DNA of 64,000 bases. Origin: Bacteroidales bacterium (lineage in GTDB: Bacteria; Bacteroidota; Bacteroidia; Bacteroidales; VadinHA17). Where the stretch lies: NCBI GenBank assembly GCA_020201035.1, contig JAIVHO010000034.1, forward strand, positions 19,577 through 83,576, given 5' to 3'. The notes below the pieces were generated by a model. It made no database searches and was not told where the DNA came from. It worked only from the letters and a program-made list of their open reading frames with translations. This document shows, one piece after another, positions 18,722 through 28,570 of the stretch (the stretch's first letter is position 1; every line of letters starts with the position of its first letter). The position numbers were made by a program, and so were the translations under genes.

Positions 18722-20442
18722 TTTTCGGATGATGGTCTGATATCCTTGATATTGATCTGTAATGTTCTTGTTCCCCTGAATTCATTCATCTCAATTGTAT
18801 AGACAATATCCACCGGTGTACGGCTATAGATTATATCCTTCATATTACCCAGTCCGAAAGCTATGGCAGGTACGGTACCTGTACCTGTTGCTTCACTGCA
18901 GAGCTCCAGCTTCAGATGCTCATCTCCAGCCCCCACTACCCTGCCTTTGCCTGTGTCTTCCACATTACGGGTAAGGAAGACAGGTGCCATATTCAAAGGT
19001 CCGTAGGGCTGAAACCTGTTAAGGAGGGTGAAAAAATCTATGCTTATCTGGTCAAACCCTATTTCAATATCCACCTCAACCCTCGGTGTCATCTGCTCCT
19101 CGGTGATGGTAGCTGATACAACCTCCTCAAAGCGCCGGGCGAAGGGCTTGACATTCTCCTTTTTAAGCGTTAAGCCGGCCGCATACATATGTCCACCGAA
19201 ATTCTCAAGCAGATCTGAACACTCCTCAATAGCCTGATAGAGATCATAACCTGCTACCGACCTTGCAGAGCCTGTTGCCAGACCGTTTGACTCGGTAAGT
19301 ATTACGGTCGGTCGGTAATGGGTCTCTATCAACCGCGACGCCACTATACCAATCACACCCTTGCTCCACTCAGGATTATAGAGCACCGTGGTACGAACAT
19401 TTGAGTGCCTCTGATCATCTGAAATATTTCGAAGGGCCTCCGTAGTAATCCTGGTATCTACCGTACGACGGTTATTATTGCACTCCTCAATCTCGAGACT
19501 TATTGCCCGCGCTTTTGTTATATCTTCAGAAACAAGAAGTTCAACTGCCTTACGGCCCGAGTTCATTCTGCCTGCAGCGTTGATGCGGGGACCTATTTTG
19601 AATACCACATCCTCAATTGTAAACTCGCGGTTACCTGAAGATGATGAGTTGATAATCTCCTTCAGACCTATCCGGGGAGAACTGTTGAGCTGCCTGAGAC
19701 CGTAATATGCAAGCACCCTGTTCTCTCCGGTTACCGGAACAATGTCAGAAGCTATACTTACTGCCACCAGGTCAAGATACGGGGTAATTTCACTGAATGG
19801 AATATTGTTTACACGGGCGTAAGCCTGGATAAATTTGAATCCCACACCGCACCCTGACAAGTCCTTGTAGGGATAGTTACATCCCGGCTGTTTGGGATCC
19901 AGCACGGCAACCGCCTCAGGAATGGTGTCGCCCGGCAGATGGTGATCGCAGATAATCAGATCGAGTCCCAGCTGTCTTGCATACCGGGCCTTCTCAACAG
20001 CCTTTATTCCGCAGTCAAGTGTTACAACCACCCTGCAGTTATTCCTTTGGGCATAATCGAGACCCTCCTTGGATACACCGTAACCCTCAGAATACCTGTC
20101 GGGTATATAATAATCAAGGTTTGAACTGAAACGGCTCAGAAAGGAGTACAAAAGTGCAACCGATGTGGTACCGTCAACATCATAATCACCGTATATCAGT
20201 ATCTTTTCATTTTTATCAATAGCAGAAGAGATGCGGTCAACAGCAATGTTCATGTCCTTCATCAAAAAGGGGTCATGCAGCACGTCGTAGCGGGGAGTAA
20301 AGAAAGCCTCTGCCTCTGCCGGTGTGGTTATCCCCCTCTGCACCATAAGCACAGCAAGGGGTTCGGCATATCCTGTTGCCCCCATAAGTTGTTTTACAAC
20401 AACCCTGTCAGGTCTCTCTTTTAATATCCACTTTTTCTTCAT
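18718..20442 (-). CDS. recJ: Single-stranded-DNA-specific exonuclease RecJ
   Basis: 5'-3' exonuclease acting in recombination and repair. The DHH-family motifs are in order: Y-G-D-Y-D-V-D-G-T-T-S, T-L-D-C-G-I-K-A, I-C-D-H-H-L-P-G and later G-G-H-M-Y-A-A-G-L of the DHHA1 domain, followed by a C-terminal OB-like part. I chose ATG 20442, whose A-T-G shares one base with the lipB stop (TAATG); an in-frame ATG at 20457 would add five residues and cannot be excluded. The gene meets the plus-strand helix-hairpin-helix gene tail to tail with overlapping stop codons. Confidence 0.94.
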   Translation of the reverse strand: MKKKWILKERPDRVVVKQLMGATGYAEPLAVLMVQRGITTPAEAEAFFTPRYDVLHDPFLMKDMNIAVDRISSAIDKNEKILIYGDYDVDGTTSVALLYSFLSRFSSNLDYYIPDRYSEGYGVSKEGLDYAQRNNCRVVVTLDCGIKAVEKARYARQLGLDLIICDHHLPGDTIPEAVAVLDPKQPGCNYPYKDLSGCGVGFKFIQAYARVNNIPFSEITPYLDLVAVSIASDIVPVTGENRVLAYYGLRQLNSSPRIGLKEIINSSSSGNREFTIEDVVFKIGPRINAAGRMNSGRKAVELLVSEDITKARAISLEIEECNNNRRTVDTRITTEALRNISDDQRHSNVRTTVLYNPEWSKGVIGIVASRLIETHYRPTVILTESNGLATGSARSVAGYDLYQAIEECSDLLENFGGHMYAAGLTLKKENVKPFARRFEEVVSATITEEQMTPRVEVDIEIGFDQISIDFFTLLNRFQPYGPLNMAPVFLTRNVEDTGKGRVVGAGDEHLKLELCSEATGTGTVPAIAFGLGNMKDIIYSRTPVDIVYTIEMNEFRGTRTLQINIKDIRPSSEN

Positions 20443-21158
20443 TATCCCTTTACCCATTCTATGCTGAAAACACCTTCCAGCTTACCCTTCAGCACACCTC
20501 TTACCATATCCATATCAAGACCTTCCCCCTTCTCCTTCTGCAGGGAGGTTACTCCCTTGTCAATAAAACCGCACGGGTTTATATAGTTAAAATAGTCAAG
20601 ATCTGTATTTACATTAAAGGCAAATCCATGCATGGTTACGTGCCTGCTTGCCCTTACACCTATGGCACAGATCTTTCTTGTAAGACCCCCGGTTGCTGTA
20701 TCCAGCCATACTCCTGTTGCCCCGTCAAGCCTCTCACCCGCTATTCCGAATTCTGCTATTGTACGGATTACTGCCTCCTCCAACATGAAGATATACTCCC
20801 TGAGCGTTATACCAAAATCCTCAAGGTCAAAGATAGGGTAACCCACGATCTGACCCGGACCGTGATAGGTTATATCACCGCCGCGGTCAATCCTGTAGAA
20901 GGTTGCATCACGGGCCTGCAACTGAATCTGATCAATAAGCAGATTGTTGTCGGATCCGCTTTTACCAAGGGTATATACATGAGGATGCTCCACGAACAGT
21001 AGCGAATGAATCACTTTCCCATGATTCTCCTCAGGAATTTCCCTGCGCCGTAATTTATCAGCCAGCAGGTTATTGAAAAGGTCTTCCTGATATTCCCATA
21101 CCTTTTTGTAATCACCGGTACCAAGATCCTCAAACTTCACTGAATGCTTCACCTGCAT
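20442..21158 (-). CDS. lipB: Octanoyltransferase
   Basis: Moves octanoate from acyl carrier protein onto apo-lipoyl domains, the first step of lipoate synthesis. The acceptor segment R-G-G-D-I-T-Y-H-G-P-G-Q and the catalytic cysteine in N-P-C-G-F-I-D-K-G-V-T-S and lysine in R-K-I-C-A-I-G-V are present. 238 residues is normal. It lies 27 bp after lipA and overlaps the start of recJ, so lipA-lipB-recJ reads as one transcription unit. Confidence 0.96.
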   Translation of the reverse strand: MQVKHSVKFEDLGTGDYKKVWEYQEDLFNNLLADKLRRREIPEENHGKVIHSLLFVEHPHVYTLGKSGSDNNLLIDQIQLQARDATFYRIDRGGDITYHGPGQIVGYPIFDLEDFGITLREYIFMLEEAVIRTIAEFGIAGERLDGATGVWLDTATGGLTRKICAIGVRASRHVTMHGFAFNVNTDLDYFNYINPCGFIDKGVTSLQKEKGEGLDMDMVRGVLKGKLEGVFSIEWVKG

Positions 21159-21185
21159 GCCAATTTAATCGGTTAAAATAAAAAA

Positions 21186-22052
21186 TCACCTCTGTGCGTG
21201 TTTTGCAGCATGGTATGAAGAGCGAACGAGCGGACTGCTCTCCACAAATTCAAATCCTTTCTGCAATCCAACCGCTTCATAAATCCCAAACTGTTCAGGG
21301 GTAACATAATCAACCACCTCCATATGATCAGGACCCGGCTTCAGATACTGACCTATGGTCAGAACCCGGCAACCTGCCTCCAGCAGATCATCCATCGTCA
21401 GATATACCTCATCCTCAGTCTCACCCAGCCCGAGCATTATTCCCGATTTGGGTTTCACGCCCTTTGATGCTATATGCCTGATCACGTCAAGACTTCTGCG
21501 GTACCTGGCACCGGAACGAATCCGGGGAGTAAGCCTTTCTACCGTCTCCAGATTATGGGATATGACATCAGGGGCTGCATCAATCACTCTGTCAATATCT
21601 GCTGTTACCCCTTTAAAATCCGGAATAAGAGTCTCTATGGTTATTCCCGGGTTTACCTTCCTTATCCTGCGTATGGCAGATGCCCATATCTCAGCTCCCC
21701 CATCAGGCAGGTCATCCCTGTCAACAGAGGTAATAACACAGTGATTAAGATTGAGCAGCTTTATGGAATCTGCAAGTCGGGCCGGCTCATCCAGATCAGG
21801 TGGCAGGGGCTTTCCGGTTACTGTTCCACAGAACTTGCACGATCTTGTACATACTTCACCCAGTATCATAAATGTAGCTGTACCGGCATTCCAGCACTCG
21901 CCTATATTGGGACAGTTACCGCTGGTACAAATGGTATGAAGATGGTTCTTCTCTACCAGCCTCTTTACCCTGGTATACTCGTCTCCGCTTGCCCTCTGCA
22001 TCTTCATCCAATGCGGCAATCTCCTTATCCTGTGGTTGTTATGTTCTGGCAT
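21186..22052 (-). CDS. lipA: Lipoyl synthase
   Basis: Radical SAM enzyme that inserts two sulfurs into octanoyl chains on lipoyl domains. Both cluster motifs are visible: the auxiliary cluster C-x4-C-x5-C (C-T-S-G-N-C-P-N-I-G-E-C) and the radical SAM C-T-R-S-C-K-F-C. 288 residues is the usual length. It is transcribed first, then lipB, completing the synthetic route from octanoyl-ACP to lipoyl protein. It is divergent from lysS across 113 bp. Confidence 0.97.
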   Translation of the reverse strand: MPEHNNHRIRRLPHWMKMQRASGDEYTRVKRLVEKNHLHTICTSGNCPNIGECWNAGTATFMILGEVCTRSCKFCGTVTGKPLPPDLDEPARLADSIKLLNLNHCVITSVDRDDLPDGGAEIWASAIRRIRKVNPGITIETLIPDFKGVTADIDRVIDAAPDVISHNLETVERLTPRIRSGARYRRSLDVIRHIASKGVKPKSGIMLGLGETEDEVYLTMDDLLEAGCRVLTIGQYLKPGPDHMEVVDYVTPEQFGIYEAVGLQKGFEFVESSPLVRSSYHAAKHAQR

Positions 22053-22115
22053 AGTTCCCGGGTAATATAGTCTGCGAAGGTAACTAAAATAGTTCCCATT
22101 ACCAATGACTGATTC

Positions 22116-22146
22116 TTTACACCTCCGATATAATTGACTATTTTTG
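22116..22146 (+). promoter_or_regulatory. Candidate Bacteroidota promoter of lysS
   Basis: TTTA at 22116-22119, 19-bp spacer, then TATTTTTG at 22139-22146. This fits TTTG-N19-21-TAnnTTTG with one mismatch in the -33 box. The predicted transcript would start about 13 bases before the lysS ATG. Confidence 0.6.
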
Positions 22147-22165
22147 CAGAAATTTCAGACCATAT

Positions 22166-23890
22166 ATGAGCAATAATCAATTAAGTGAGCAGGAACAGAT
22201 AAGAAGGGATTCGCTGAAAGAACTCAGAGAGCTTGGTATAGAGCCCTATCCGGCAGCAGAATACAAAACAACAGCCTTATCAGAGGATATAGTGATGGAG
22301 TTTGACGGGGCAGAAGAGAAATTTTCAGATGTCACGGTGGCAGGCAGAATAATGTCACGCAGGATTATGGGGAAGGCCTCTTTCGCCGAGATACAGGACT
22401 CCAGGGGCAGGATACAGGTCTATTTCAATCGTGACGAGCTCTGTCCGGGCGACGACAAAACCCTCTACAACACTGTTTTCAAGAGATTGCTGGATATAGG
22501 TGATTTTATCGGGGTCAGGGGACATGTGTTCCGCACCCAGGTGGGCGAGATCACAGTACACGCAAAGGAGCTGACCATCCTCAGCAAATCGGTCCGCCCC
22601 CTTCCAATCGTGAAAGAGAAGGATGGTCAGGTATACCATGCAGTCACCGATCCCGAGATGAGATACAGGCAGAGGTATGTTGATCTGGTGATAAACCCCG
22701 GCACCAGGGAGGTCTTCAGAAAGAGAACGCAGATAATGCAGTCAATGCGTGAGCTTTTTAACTCCAGAGGGTACCTTGAGGTGGAGACGCCTATCCTGCA
22801 GCCTATCCCCGGCGGTGCAGCGGCCCGTCCCTTTATCACCCACCACAATGCCCTGGACATGCCACTCTACCTGAGGATTGCGGATGAGCTCTATCTGAAA
22901 AGACTAATTGTAGGAGGTTATGAGGGGGTATATGAATTCTCAAAGGATTTCCGTAATGAGGGAATGGACCGGACACACAACCCCGAGTTTACCGTGATGG
23001 AGATCTATGTTGCCTACAGGGACTACAACTGGATGATGGACTTCACCGAGGAGATCCTGGAAAAGGTTGCCCTTGACCTCCACGGAACCACCGAAGTACC
23101 TTTTGGCGATAAGATAATCAGCTACAGGCGCCCCTTTGTCAGGGTTACCATGACCGGCGCCATAAAGGAGCATACCGGTATTGATATTACAGGCATGGGA
23201 GAGGAGGAGCTGCGCAGGGCGTGCGATACACTTGGTATTGAACACGCCCCCTCAATGGGCAAGGGTAAGCTTATCGATGAGATTTTTGGTGAGAAGTGCG
23301 AACCTCACTACATTCAGCCCACCTTTATCACCGACTACCCCGTGGAGATGTCACCCCTGTGCAAGAAGCACCGCAACAACCCGGACCTCACAGAGAGGTT
23401 TGAGCTTATGGTTAACGGTAAGGAACTCTGCAATGCATACTCCGAGCTGAATGACCCCATTGACCAGCTTGAGCGCTTCCATGATCAGATGAAGCTGAGT
23501 GAGAAGGGAGATGACGAGGCCATGTTTATCGATATGGACTTTGTCAGGGCACTGGAATACGGAATGCCTCCCACCTCGGGTATGGGAATGGGTATTGACC
23601 GGCTCACCATGTTTATGACCAACCAGCACTCAATCCAGGATGTGCTCTTCTTTCCTCAGATGAGGCCTGAGAAGAGGGAGCAGGCTGATACGGATGAGAA
23701 GTTTACAGAGGCAGGTATCCCTGAGGAGTGGATTGAACCCCTCAGAAAGCTGGGATTTACAACACTTGCAAAGCTTTTGGAGATTGAAAAACCCGGCAAG
23801 CTGGCAAATGATCTTAACGGATATAACAAAAAAAACAAACTGGGGCTAGCCGGCGTTAGCCCGGAGCAGGTAGCCGGTTGGATTGGCTAA
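22166..23890 (+). CDS. lysS: Lysyl-tRNA synthetase, class II, with C-terminal extension
   Basis: Charges tRNA-Lys. The OB-fold anticodon domain (about residues 55-150) and the class II core are complete: motif 2 [14 protein letters not shown] and motif 3 [10 protein letters not shown]. The bacterial enzyme normally ends soon after motif 3 at about 500 residues; this one has 574. The extra 70 residues contain [13 protein letters not shown] and [10 protein letters not shown], which look like a small helix-hairpin-helix domain. I recall similar tails in other Bacteroidota LysRS. The stop is 16 bp from the convergent neighbour. Confidence 0.96.
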   Translation: MSNNQLSEQEQIRRDSLKELRELGIEPYPAAEYKTTALSEDIVMEFDGAEEKFSDVTVAGRIMSRRIMGKASFAEIQDSRGRIQVYFNRDELCPGDDKTLYNTVFKRLLDIGDFIGVRGHVFRTQVGEITVHAKELTILSKSVRPLPIVKEKDGQVYHAVTDPEMRYRQRYVDLVINPGTREVFRKRTQIMQSMRELFNSRGYLEVETPILQPIPGGAAARPFITHHNALDMPLYLRIADELYLKRLIVGGYEGVYEFSKDFRNEGMDRTHNPEFTVMEIYVAYRDYNWMMDFTEEILEKVALDLHGTTEVPFGDKIISYRRPFVRVTMTGAIKEHTGIDITGMGEEELRRACDTLGIEHAPSMGKGKLIDEIFGEKCEPHYIQPTFITDYPVEMSPLCKKHRNNPDLTERFELMVNGKELCNAYSELNDPIDQLERFHDQMKLSEKGDDEAMFIDMDFVRALEYGMPPTSGMGMGIDRLTMFMTNQHSIQDVLFFPQMRPEKREQADTDEKFTEAGIPEEWIEPLRKLGFTTLAKLLEIEKPGKLANDLNGYNKKNKLGLAGVSPEQVAGWIG

Positions 23891-23906
23891 ACCAACTTTA
23901 AGTAGT

Positions 23907-24974
23907 TTAAAACCTTCCGATCATTACCATGGGTTCGCCTTCGGTCATAGGTGGTGTGGCAATAATGTATAATACTATGCCATCGTAGGGAGATATTACA
24001 TCCTGAAGCCTGTTCCCGAAATAATCTGTAAGGTAACCGACAAGCTGGCCCTTCTGAACATGATCGGCACGTGAGACCAGTGGAAAATATAGTCCCTCCT
24101 GATGTTCTGAACGGATAATCTGGTACTCTTCCACCCATACAGACTCAAACAATATATCCGGTTCGCCTTCAATCATCTTAAGGTGCTTCATAATGTTGTA
24201 GTTTCCGCGTAACACCTCATTAACATCGGACTCATCTGTTTGTCCAAGCTTCCCAACCTCTGTTGAAATTGCAGGTTTTCCCCTGAGCAATGCAGTGTTG
24301 CTTACGTACATTGAATTCTGGAGATCCTTTGTCCGGCCCGTTTCATGTACTATTACCTGCAGATTAAAATTAACTGCCAGATCCTTTGTCTTCTTATCCA
24401 GCTCAGGGTTCCCCGTCTCAGTAAAGTATAAGTATCTCATAAGATCCTCATTGCCATCGCCACAATGGTTATCAATCAGGTAATCGCACTTATCGATCAC
24501 CTCTTTCGTTATCTGCCAGGCTATTCTCTCCGAGCTTGTTCCATCTATCTTTCCCGGAAATACCCTGTTAAAATTCTGCCAGTCATAGGGATTGTAATAA
24601 ACGGTCCTCCTTAGAAAGGATGGTATATTTGCAACATGAACTATTATTACCTTCCCTGAGATATCCGACGGGTTGAGTTCCATAGATAATTTCGTCATAG
24701 CCAGTACCGGAGGGTACTCATAGCCATGAACACCCGCAACAAGAGCTAAAGTCGGTCCCTCTTTTTTGCCATTAATAACCGTTACAGGTACTTTTACCGG
24801 GCCATCATCATCTCCGCCCGGAACAATGATATAGCCGGATTTTTTCTCTCCGGGGGCAGTAGATACCTCTCCTACCGTCAGGTTAGATTGTGATATCAGG
24901 TAGCATGGAAAAACGAACAGACTTAACAGGGTAAAAAGAATGTAACGCCTGTATTGTGCTGGATATGATTTCAT
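23907..24974 (-). CDS. Exported succinylglutamate desuccinylase/aspartoacylase-family protein
   Basis: 355 residues of the zinc-carboxypeptidase-like (M14-related) AstE/AspA group. A hydrophobic N-terminal segment (about residues 11-29) predicts a signal peptide. Zinc ligands fit H83 and E86 in G-V-H-G-Y-E-Y and H170 in D-N-H-C-G-D; the catalytic glutamate fits S-T-E-V-G near residue 240. The substrate is unknown: export argues against cytosolic amino-acid catabolism and suggests a periplasmic amide or peptide substrate. It is followed by lysS tail to tail, and preceded by a decayed gene. Confidence 0.82.
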   Translation of the reverse strand: MKSYPAQYRRYILFTLLSLFVFPCYLISQSNLTVGEVSTAPGEKKSGYIIVPGGDDDGPVKVPVTVINGKKEGPTLALVAGVHGYEYPPVLAMTKLSMELNPSDISGKVIIVHVANIPSFLRRTVYYNPYDWQNFNRVFPGKIDGTSSERIAWQITKEVIDKCDYLIDNHCGDGNEDLMRYLYFTETGNPELDKKTKDLAVNFNLQVIVHETGRTKDLQNSMYVSNTALLRGKPAISTEVGKLGQTDESDVNEVLRGNYNIMKHLKMIEGEPDILFESVWVEEYQIIRSEHQEGLYFPLVSRADHVQKGQLVGYLTDYFGNRLQDVISPYDGIVLYIIATPPMTEGEPMVMIGRF

Positions 24975-25005
24975 GATTAGAGTTTTTAATTAAAACAATC
25001 AATCT

Positions 25006-25988
25006 CTAATGTAGAGATATTATTTGTTTTACCAGCCCTGAAACCTTAAGATTCTGTTCTGTAAGAATAATCCCGGGATAAAATATATTTTCTCCTTGCT
25101 TCTGTATGAGAAAGAAAATATGATCATATTTATGGATCATATTGTCGTTCAGCTCTATATGTGGTTGCGCAATCTTGATCCTGAACTCCCAGATAAGCCA
25201 CCACTCCAATCCATGACGTACAAATATTATTGTCCTGTCAGGATCCGTGATTTCATCTTTGATTCCCATTAAGTCTGAGTAAGATTCCTCAGTAATAGCA
25301 AAAGGCTTGGAAGGAGAACAGCGGCAATACCAAATCCAATTACTGGTATGATTGCTTTCCATCTGTAAAAGATAATCAGAGCAAGCAGCAGGAAACATAA
25401 ACAGACACAAAAAGTCCCAAAATGAGAAAGCCCGGTCAGAACAAGCATAAGTGCCGAATATATAGCGTCTTTACCAGATTGATTTTTAAGGTATTTAAGG
25501 AAGAAGAAAATAAAGGCAGTCATAAACATCAGCCCGATAGAATTCTTTTGTGCATCGGAGGCTAATTCAAGTGGAGAATATGATAACACCACAAATCCGG
25601 CAACTGCTGCCAGGAATATCTTCAGATACGCATGTCTGAGAATATCTTTTTGTATCCTGTAAAGAGGAATAAGTAATAAAGGAAAAGCAATACTGTCAAT
25701 AATCTTATATACATTGATTATAAGATTTCCTTCCTGGCAATTCGGGAAAATCAGCAGAATTATCTTTACTATCAACTCATTAAAATAGAATATAAGTGGC
25801 ATGTCAGTCATTGCCAGGTGTCCTTCCTCAATAATCTCCCTTATCTGAACAATACTGTAGCCTCCTCCTGCCCCGGGTATTAGTTGTGTACTATAATTCA
25901 GTATTAATCTTACGATTACAGTGAGAATAAACACAATAACAAATATATGTTTGCTTTTCATCCGAAGAGAATAAGCAATACCGCTCAT
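25006..25988 (-). pseudogene. Decayed polytopic glycosyltransferase-like membrane protein
   Basis: One frame runs from ATG 25988 (or 25961) to a stop at 25269 and encodes about 230 residues with several membrane helices, like the first half of a large family-39-type glycosyltransferase. A second frame immediately after the junction at about 25260-25275 continues D-R-T-I-I-F-V-R-H-G-L-E-W-W-L-I-W and ends at 25006. That second piece reads like the C-terminal tail of the same kind of protein. I infer an internal deletion with a frameshift that removed the middle and joined the ends out of frame. A genuine short membrane protein followed by an unrelated fragment is the alternative. Confidence 0.6.
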
Positions 25989-26020
25989 ACAAACCTGAGC
26001 ATTATATATTCTTTACAGTA

Positions 26021-26776
26021 TCACATCAGGCCACCCAGTGCGACAGTAATAGCTTCGCCGTTAAGCCCACTTGATTCTTCTGAAGCCAGGAAGGCAATTA
26101 CTTCGGCTACTTCTTCAGGTGTGACCACTCTGCCTGCAGGATAGAGTGAAGCCCTCTCTTCCCATACCTGTTCGGCAGATATACCGCGCTGTTTCGCTTC
26201 AGCCTTTGCGGAGGTATCAGCCATTGGTGTTTTTACCCAACCAGGCAGAACTGCGTTTGATGTCACACCAAAAGCTCCGGCATCCCGGGCAACAGATCGC
26301 ATCAGGCCCAGAAGGCCGTGTTTTGAGCTATTATATGCACTGCCGGCATGCTCGGCCACCTGTCCGGCCGTAGAACTGGTAAAAACCAGCCTCCCATATC
26401 CCCTGACTACCATATCCTTCAAAACTGCCTGAGACAGTAAGTAGGGACCATCAAGGTTTATTCGCATCGTATCACGCCAGACCTCCGGTTCCTGCTCCCA
26501 AATGACTTTTTCATGTGCTGATCCTATACCATGATTGCAGACCAGTATCTCAACCGGACCAAGACGCTTATGTGTCTGCTCTACAGCAAGATTACAACCT
26601 TCAGCTGTACCAAGGTCAGCAACACAATAGTCAAGCCCCAGGCTCCGCAGTTCATTTTCGCTTCGGGCAACGGCCATTACCCTTGCACCCCGGGATGACA
26701 GAATATTTGCCGTAACACGGCCAATTCCCCGTCCTGCACCTGTCACCATAGTCACCCTTCCTTCAACACCAGGCAT
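26021..26776 (-). CDS. Short-chain dehydrogenase/reductase
   Basis: 251-residue classical SDR. The NAD(P) loop T-G-A-G-R-G-I-G is at residues 12-19, N-H-G near 90 replaces the usual N-A-G, and the catalytic Y-N-S-S-K follows a serine in F-T-S-S-T-A-G. The length and layout match 3-oxoacyl-ACP reductase-like enzymes, but the substrate cannot be read from sequence. It stands alone: 268 bp separate it from the upstream threonine aldolase gene and 32 bp from the decayed gene downstream. Confidence 0.88.
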   Translation of the reverse strand: MPGVEGRVTMVTGAGRGIGRVTANILSSRGARVMAVARSENELRSLGLDYCVADLGTAEGCNLAVEQTHKRLGPVEILVCNHGIGSAHEKVIWEQEPEVWRDTMRINLDGPYLLSQAVLKDMVVRGYGRLVFTSSTAGQVAEHAGSAYNSSKHGLLGLMRSVARDAGAFGVTSNAVLPGWVKTPMADTSAKAEAKQRGISAEQVWEERASLYPAGRVVTPEEVAEVIAFLASEESSGLNGEAITVALGGLM

Positions 26777-26969
26777 AATAGTATAAATTTGTTAGCTTAT
26801 AAAATGTTAAACTAATTTAGGTGAATTTCATAGAAATCCCATACATTTCTTTAATATCCATTATTTCAGATGTGTTATTGTCAAATTATTCAACATTTCA
26901 CTGTTTAACGCCAGCTAAACCCGGCTAAGGGAAAGGACCGGAAAGTAAACAAATGGAGAAGAGTGGAAG

Positions 26970-26991
26970 GGGCCCTCTATATGTGGGGCCC
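26970..26991. other. GGGCCC inverted repeat in a gene-free spacer
   Basis: GGGCCC at 26970-26975 and again at 26986-26991 can form a 6-bp stem with a 10-base loop in the 268-bp spacer 26777-27044. It has no T-run on either side. It could end the threonine aldolase transcript, weakly supported. Confidence 0.3.
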
Positions 26992-27044
26992 GGGAATCAG
27001 CCATAAAGGATCTGAAAATACCGGGCATCTTAGCAGCAGGGATA

Positions 27045-28184
27045 TCATCGCAAAGAATCAATGAAATATCCGGCCAGTTTTTCAGGGTCTACTCTCAGCA
27101 GTGTGTTATTTATTTTGGGGTAAAAAATATTTTCAGCCGGACGGGGAAGATCTATCCCCTTGGCAGCCAGTTTCTCAATAAAGCCACTGATATTGTTTGT
27201 GCTCACCTTCATTAGAAAAACATTTGTCCCATTCTCTATCTTACTTATCTCAAATTCTTCCCTGCGGTTTAATATTTCACTGAATATAGTAAAGCGCTTC
27301 ATTGCTTCAGCGTAATCAGGCAAAAAAGAGTCAGCATAATAAAGGGCTACCGAAGCAAATGGCCAGGCCTGTGGCATTCCTCCTCCAAACATCCGCCTCG
27401 TGTGAAACAGTTCTTCTGTAAATACCTTCGCACCACATAAAACGGCACCTGATGCGGCATTAAAATCCTTGTAAAGAGAGATATACACCGTGTCAAAAAG
27501 GGAAGCATAGTCCTTTGCAGGGATACCTGAGTGTGCTACTGCATTGAATAATCTGGCTCCGTCAAGATGCATCTTTATTCCCCTTGATCTTGCATACCCG
27601 GATATTTTAACCATCTCATTGAAACTGAACACTTCATTGTTCCTTCTCCTTACAGGCGATTCTATTGAAATAGCTCCTACACCTGTTTTAACTCTCCCCT
27701 GATCATTCCGCTCAATTGCTTCCATCACTTCATCCAGGGTGAAAGAGGTCTTCCTCTCGGCCAGGGGGATAAGATTTAAACCGGCCAGCACCTGTGCTCC
27801 ATCACCGGTGTCATTATATATGTGACTGTCGGCCTGCACCAAAACCCTCTTATTCAATCCGGCATGCTTCCTTACCGCAATAAGATTTGCCATGGTCCCT
27901 GTAGGCATAAAAACCGCGGACTCCATTCCCAGCAATTCAGCGAACTTCTCTTCCATCCTTTTAACAACGCCAAAGCGCGAATAATTATCCAACACATCCT
28001 CACCACCCGCAATCTCCCTTAATAGATCTGAATATTCAGAAGGATCAAGGTCCAGTCCGTCCCGGGTAAATTGTACCCTAAGGCCGCTTTTCCCGTTTCC
28101 CCCGTCAATAATGTCAGAACTGACAAGAAAGGGCACACTGGCAAGTGCCAGTCCGTTATTTCTCAGAAAGACTCTTCTTTTCAT
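27045..28184 (-). CDS. Threonine aldolase-family PLP enzyme with Tat-type signal
   Basis: 379-residue member of the beta-eliminating lyase/low-specificity threonine aldolase group. The PLP lysine fits S-L-Y-K-D-F-N-A-A-S-G-A; upstream are F-M-P-T-G-T-M-A-N and H-L-D-G-A-R-L-F. Unlike cytosolic relatives it starts M-K-R-R-V-F-L-R-N with a hydrophobic stretch to about residue 23, a twin-arginine signal. Export by Tat of a folded cofactor-containing enzyme is consistent with that pathway. Its role outside the cytoplasm is unknown. The 5' leader holds a stem-loop at 28213-28233. Confidence 0.82.
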   Translation of the reverse strand: MKRRVFLRNNGLALASVPFLVSSDIIDGGNGKSGLRVQFTRDGLDLDPSEYSDLLREIAGGEDVLDNYSRFGVVKRMEEKFAELLGMESAVFMPTGTMANLIAVRKHAGLNKRVLVQADSHIYNDTGDGAQVLAGLNLIPLAERKTSFTLDEVMEAIERNDQGRVKTGVGAISIESPVRRRNNEVFSFNEMVKISGYARSRGIKMHLDGARLFNAVAHSGIPAKDYASLFDTVYISLYKDFNAASGAVLCGAKVFTEELFHTRRMFGGGMPQAWPFASVALYYADSFLPDYAEAMKRFTIFSEILNRREEFEISKIENGTNVFLMKVSTNNISGFIEKLAAKGIDLPRPAENIFYPKINNTLLRVDPEKLAGYFIDSLR

Positions 28185-28212
28185 ATCTTTTAAATTTTTT
28201 ATTCACTTCTTT

Positions 28213-28233
28213 AATGAGACCGCTTCGCTCATT
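28213..28233 (-). promoter_or_regulatory. Stem-loop in the threonine aldolase leader
   Basis: On the minus strand, AATGAG-CGAAGCGGT-CTCATT forms a 6-bp stem with a 9-base loop, 29 bases before the ATG. The loop octamer CGAAGCGG is shared with the leaders at 31249 and 42295 and with the 115-bp repeat. Confidence 0.45.
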
Positions 28234-28424
28234 TCATGCTTGCTGCTTAAGATAGCAATAATGTTTGATTACAGTCAGTGACCACCATAAATCATTTCTC
28301 CTGCTGGAAATGATAAAAATACAAAATCGTATTGGAATATAAGCTTTATGAGCCGAAGTCTTGACGAAGGTTCAGATGCGGCCGGTGGCCAGTCAGCAAC
28401 AGGCAAGCAACAGTCCGCAAAAAT

Positions 28425-28546
28425 GCAGCTTTTCGGGACAATTAAACAACCCGATTCAACAATTACACAGTTCAACGATTCAACACCTGCTACCCCCCCT
28501 TCAACTTTTTATTGACTTCCATCCTGCAATGGCGTATCTTGCTGTA
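28425..28546 (+). repeat. Promoter-bearing repeat, copy A
   Basis: Shares GCAGCTTTT..GGACAATTAA-ACAACCCG, CAACACCTGCTACC and CAACTTTTTATTGACTTCCA with copy B at 30864-30970; copy A has a short extra stretch in the middle. The similarity ends near the start codon of the following gene. Confidence 0.75.
28510..28541 (+). promoter_or_regulatory. Candidate promoter conserved in both repeat copies
   Basis: TATTG at 28510-28514, 20-bp spacer, TATCTTG at 28535-28541, near the Bacteroidota TTTG-N19-21-TAnnTTTG pattern with one base missing in the -7 box. The same boxes and spacing recur at 30934-30965. Confidence 0.5.
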
Positions 28547-28570
28547 TATTAACCACAAATCTATCTAATC

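Larger units (their letters stand above)
28185..28570. other. 386-bp gene-free region between divergent genes
   Basis: Holds the threonine aldolase leader stem-loop, an inverted repeat ATCATTTC/GAAATGAT at 28291-28314, one copy of a promoter-containing repeat (28425-28546), and no credible reading frame. Confidence 0.6.
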
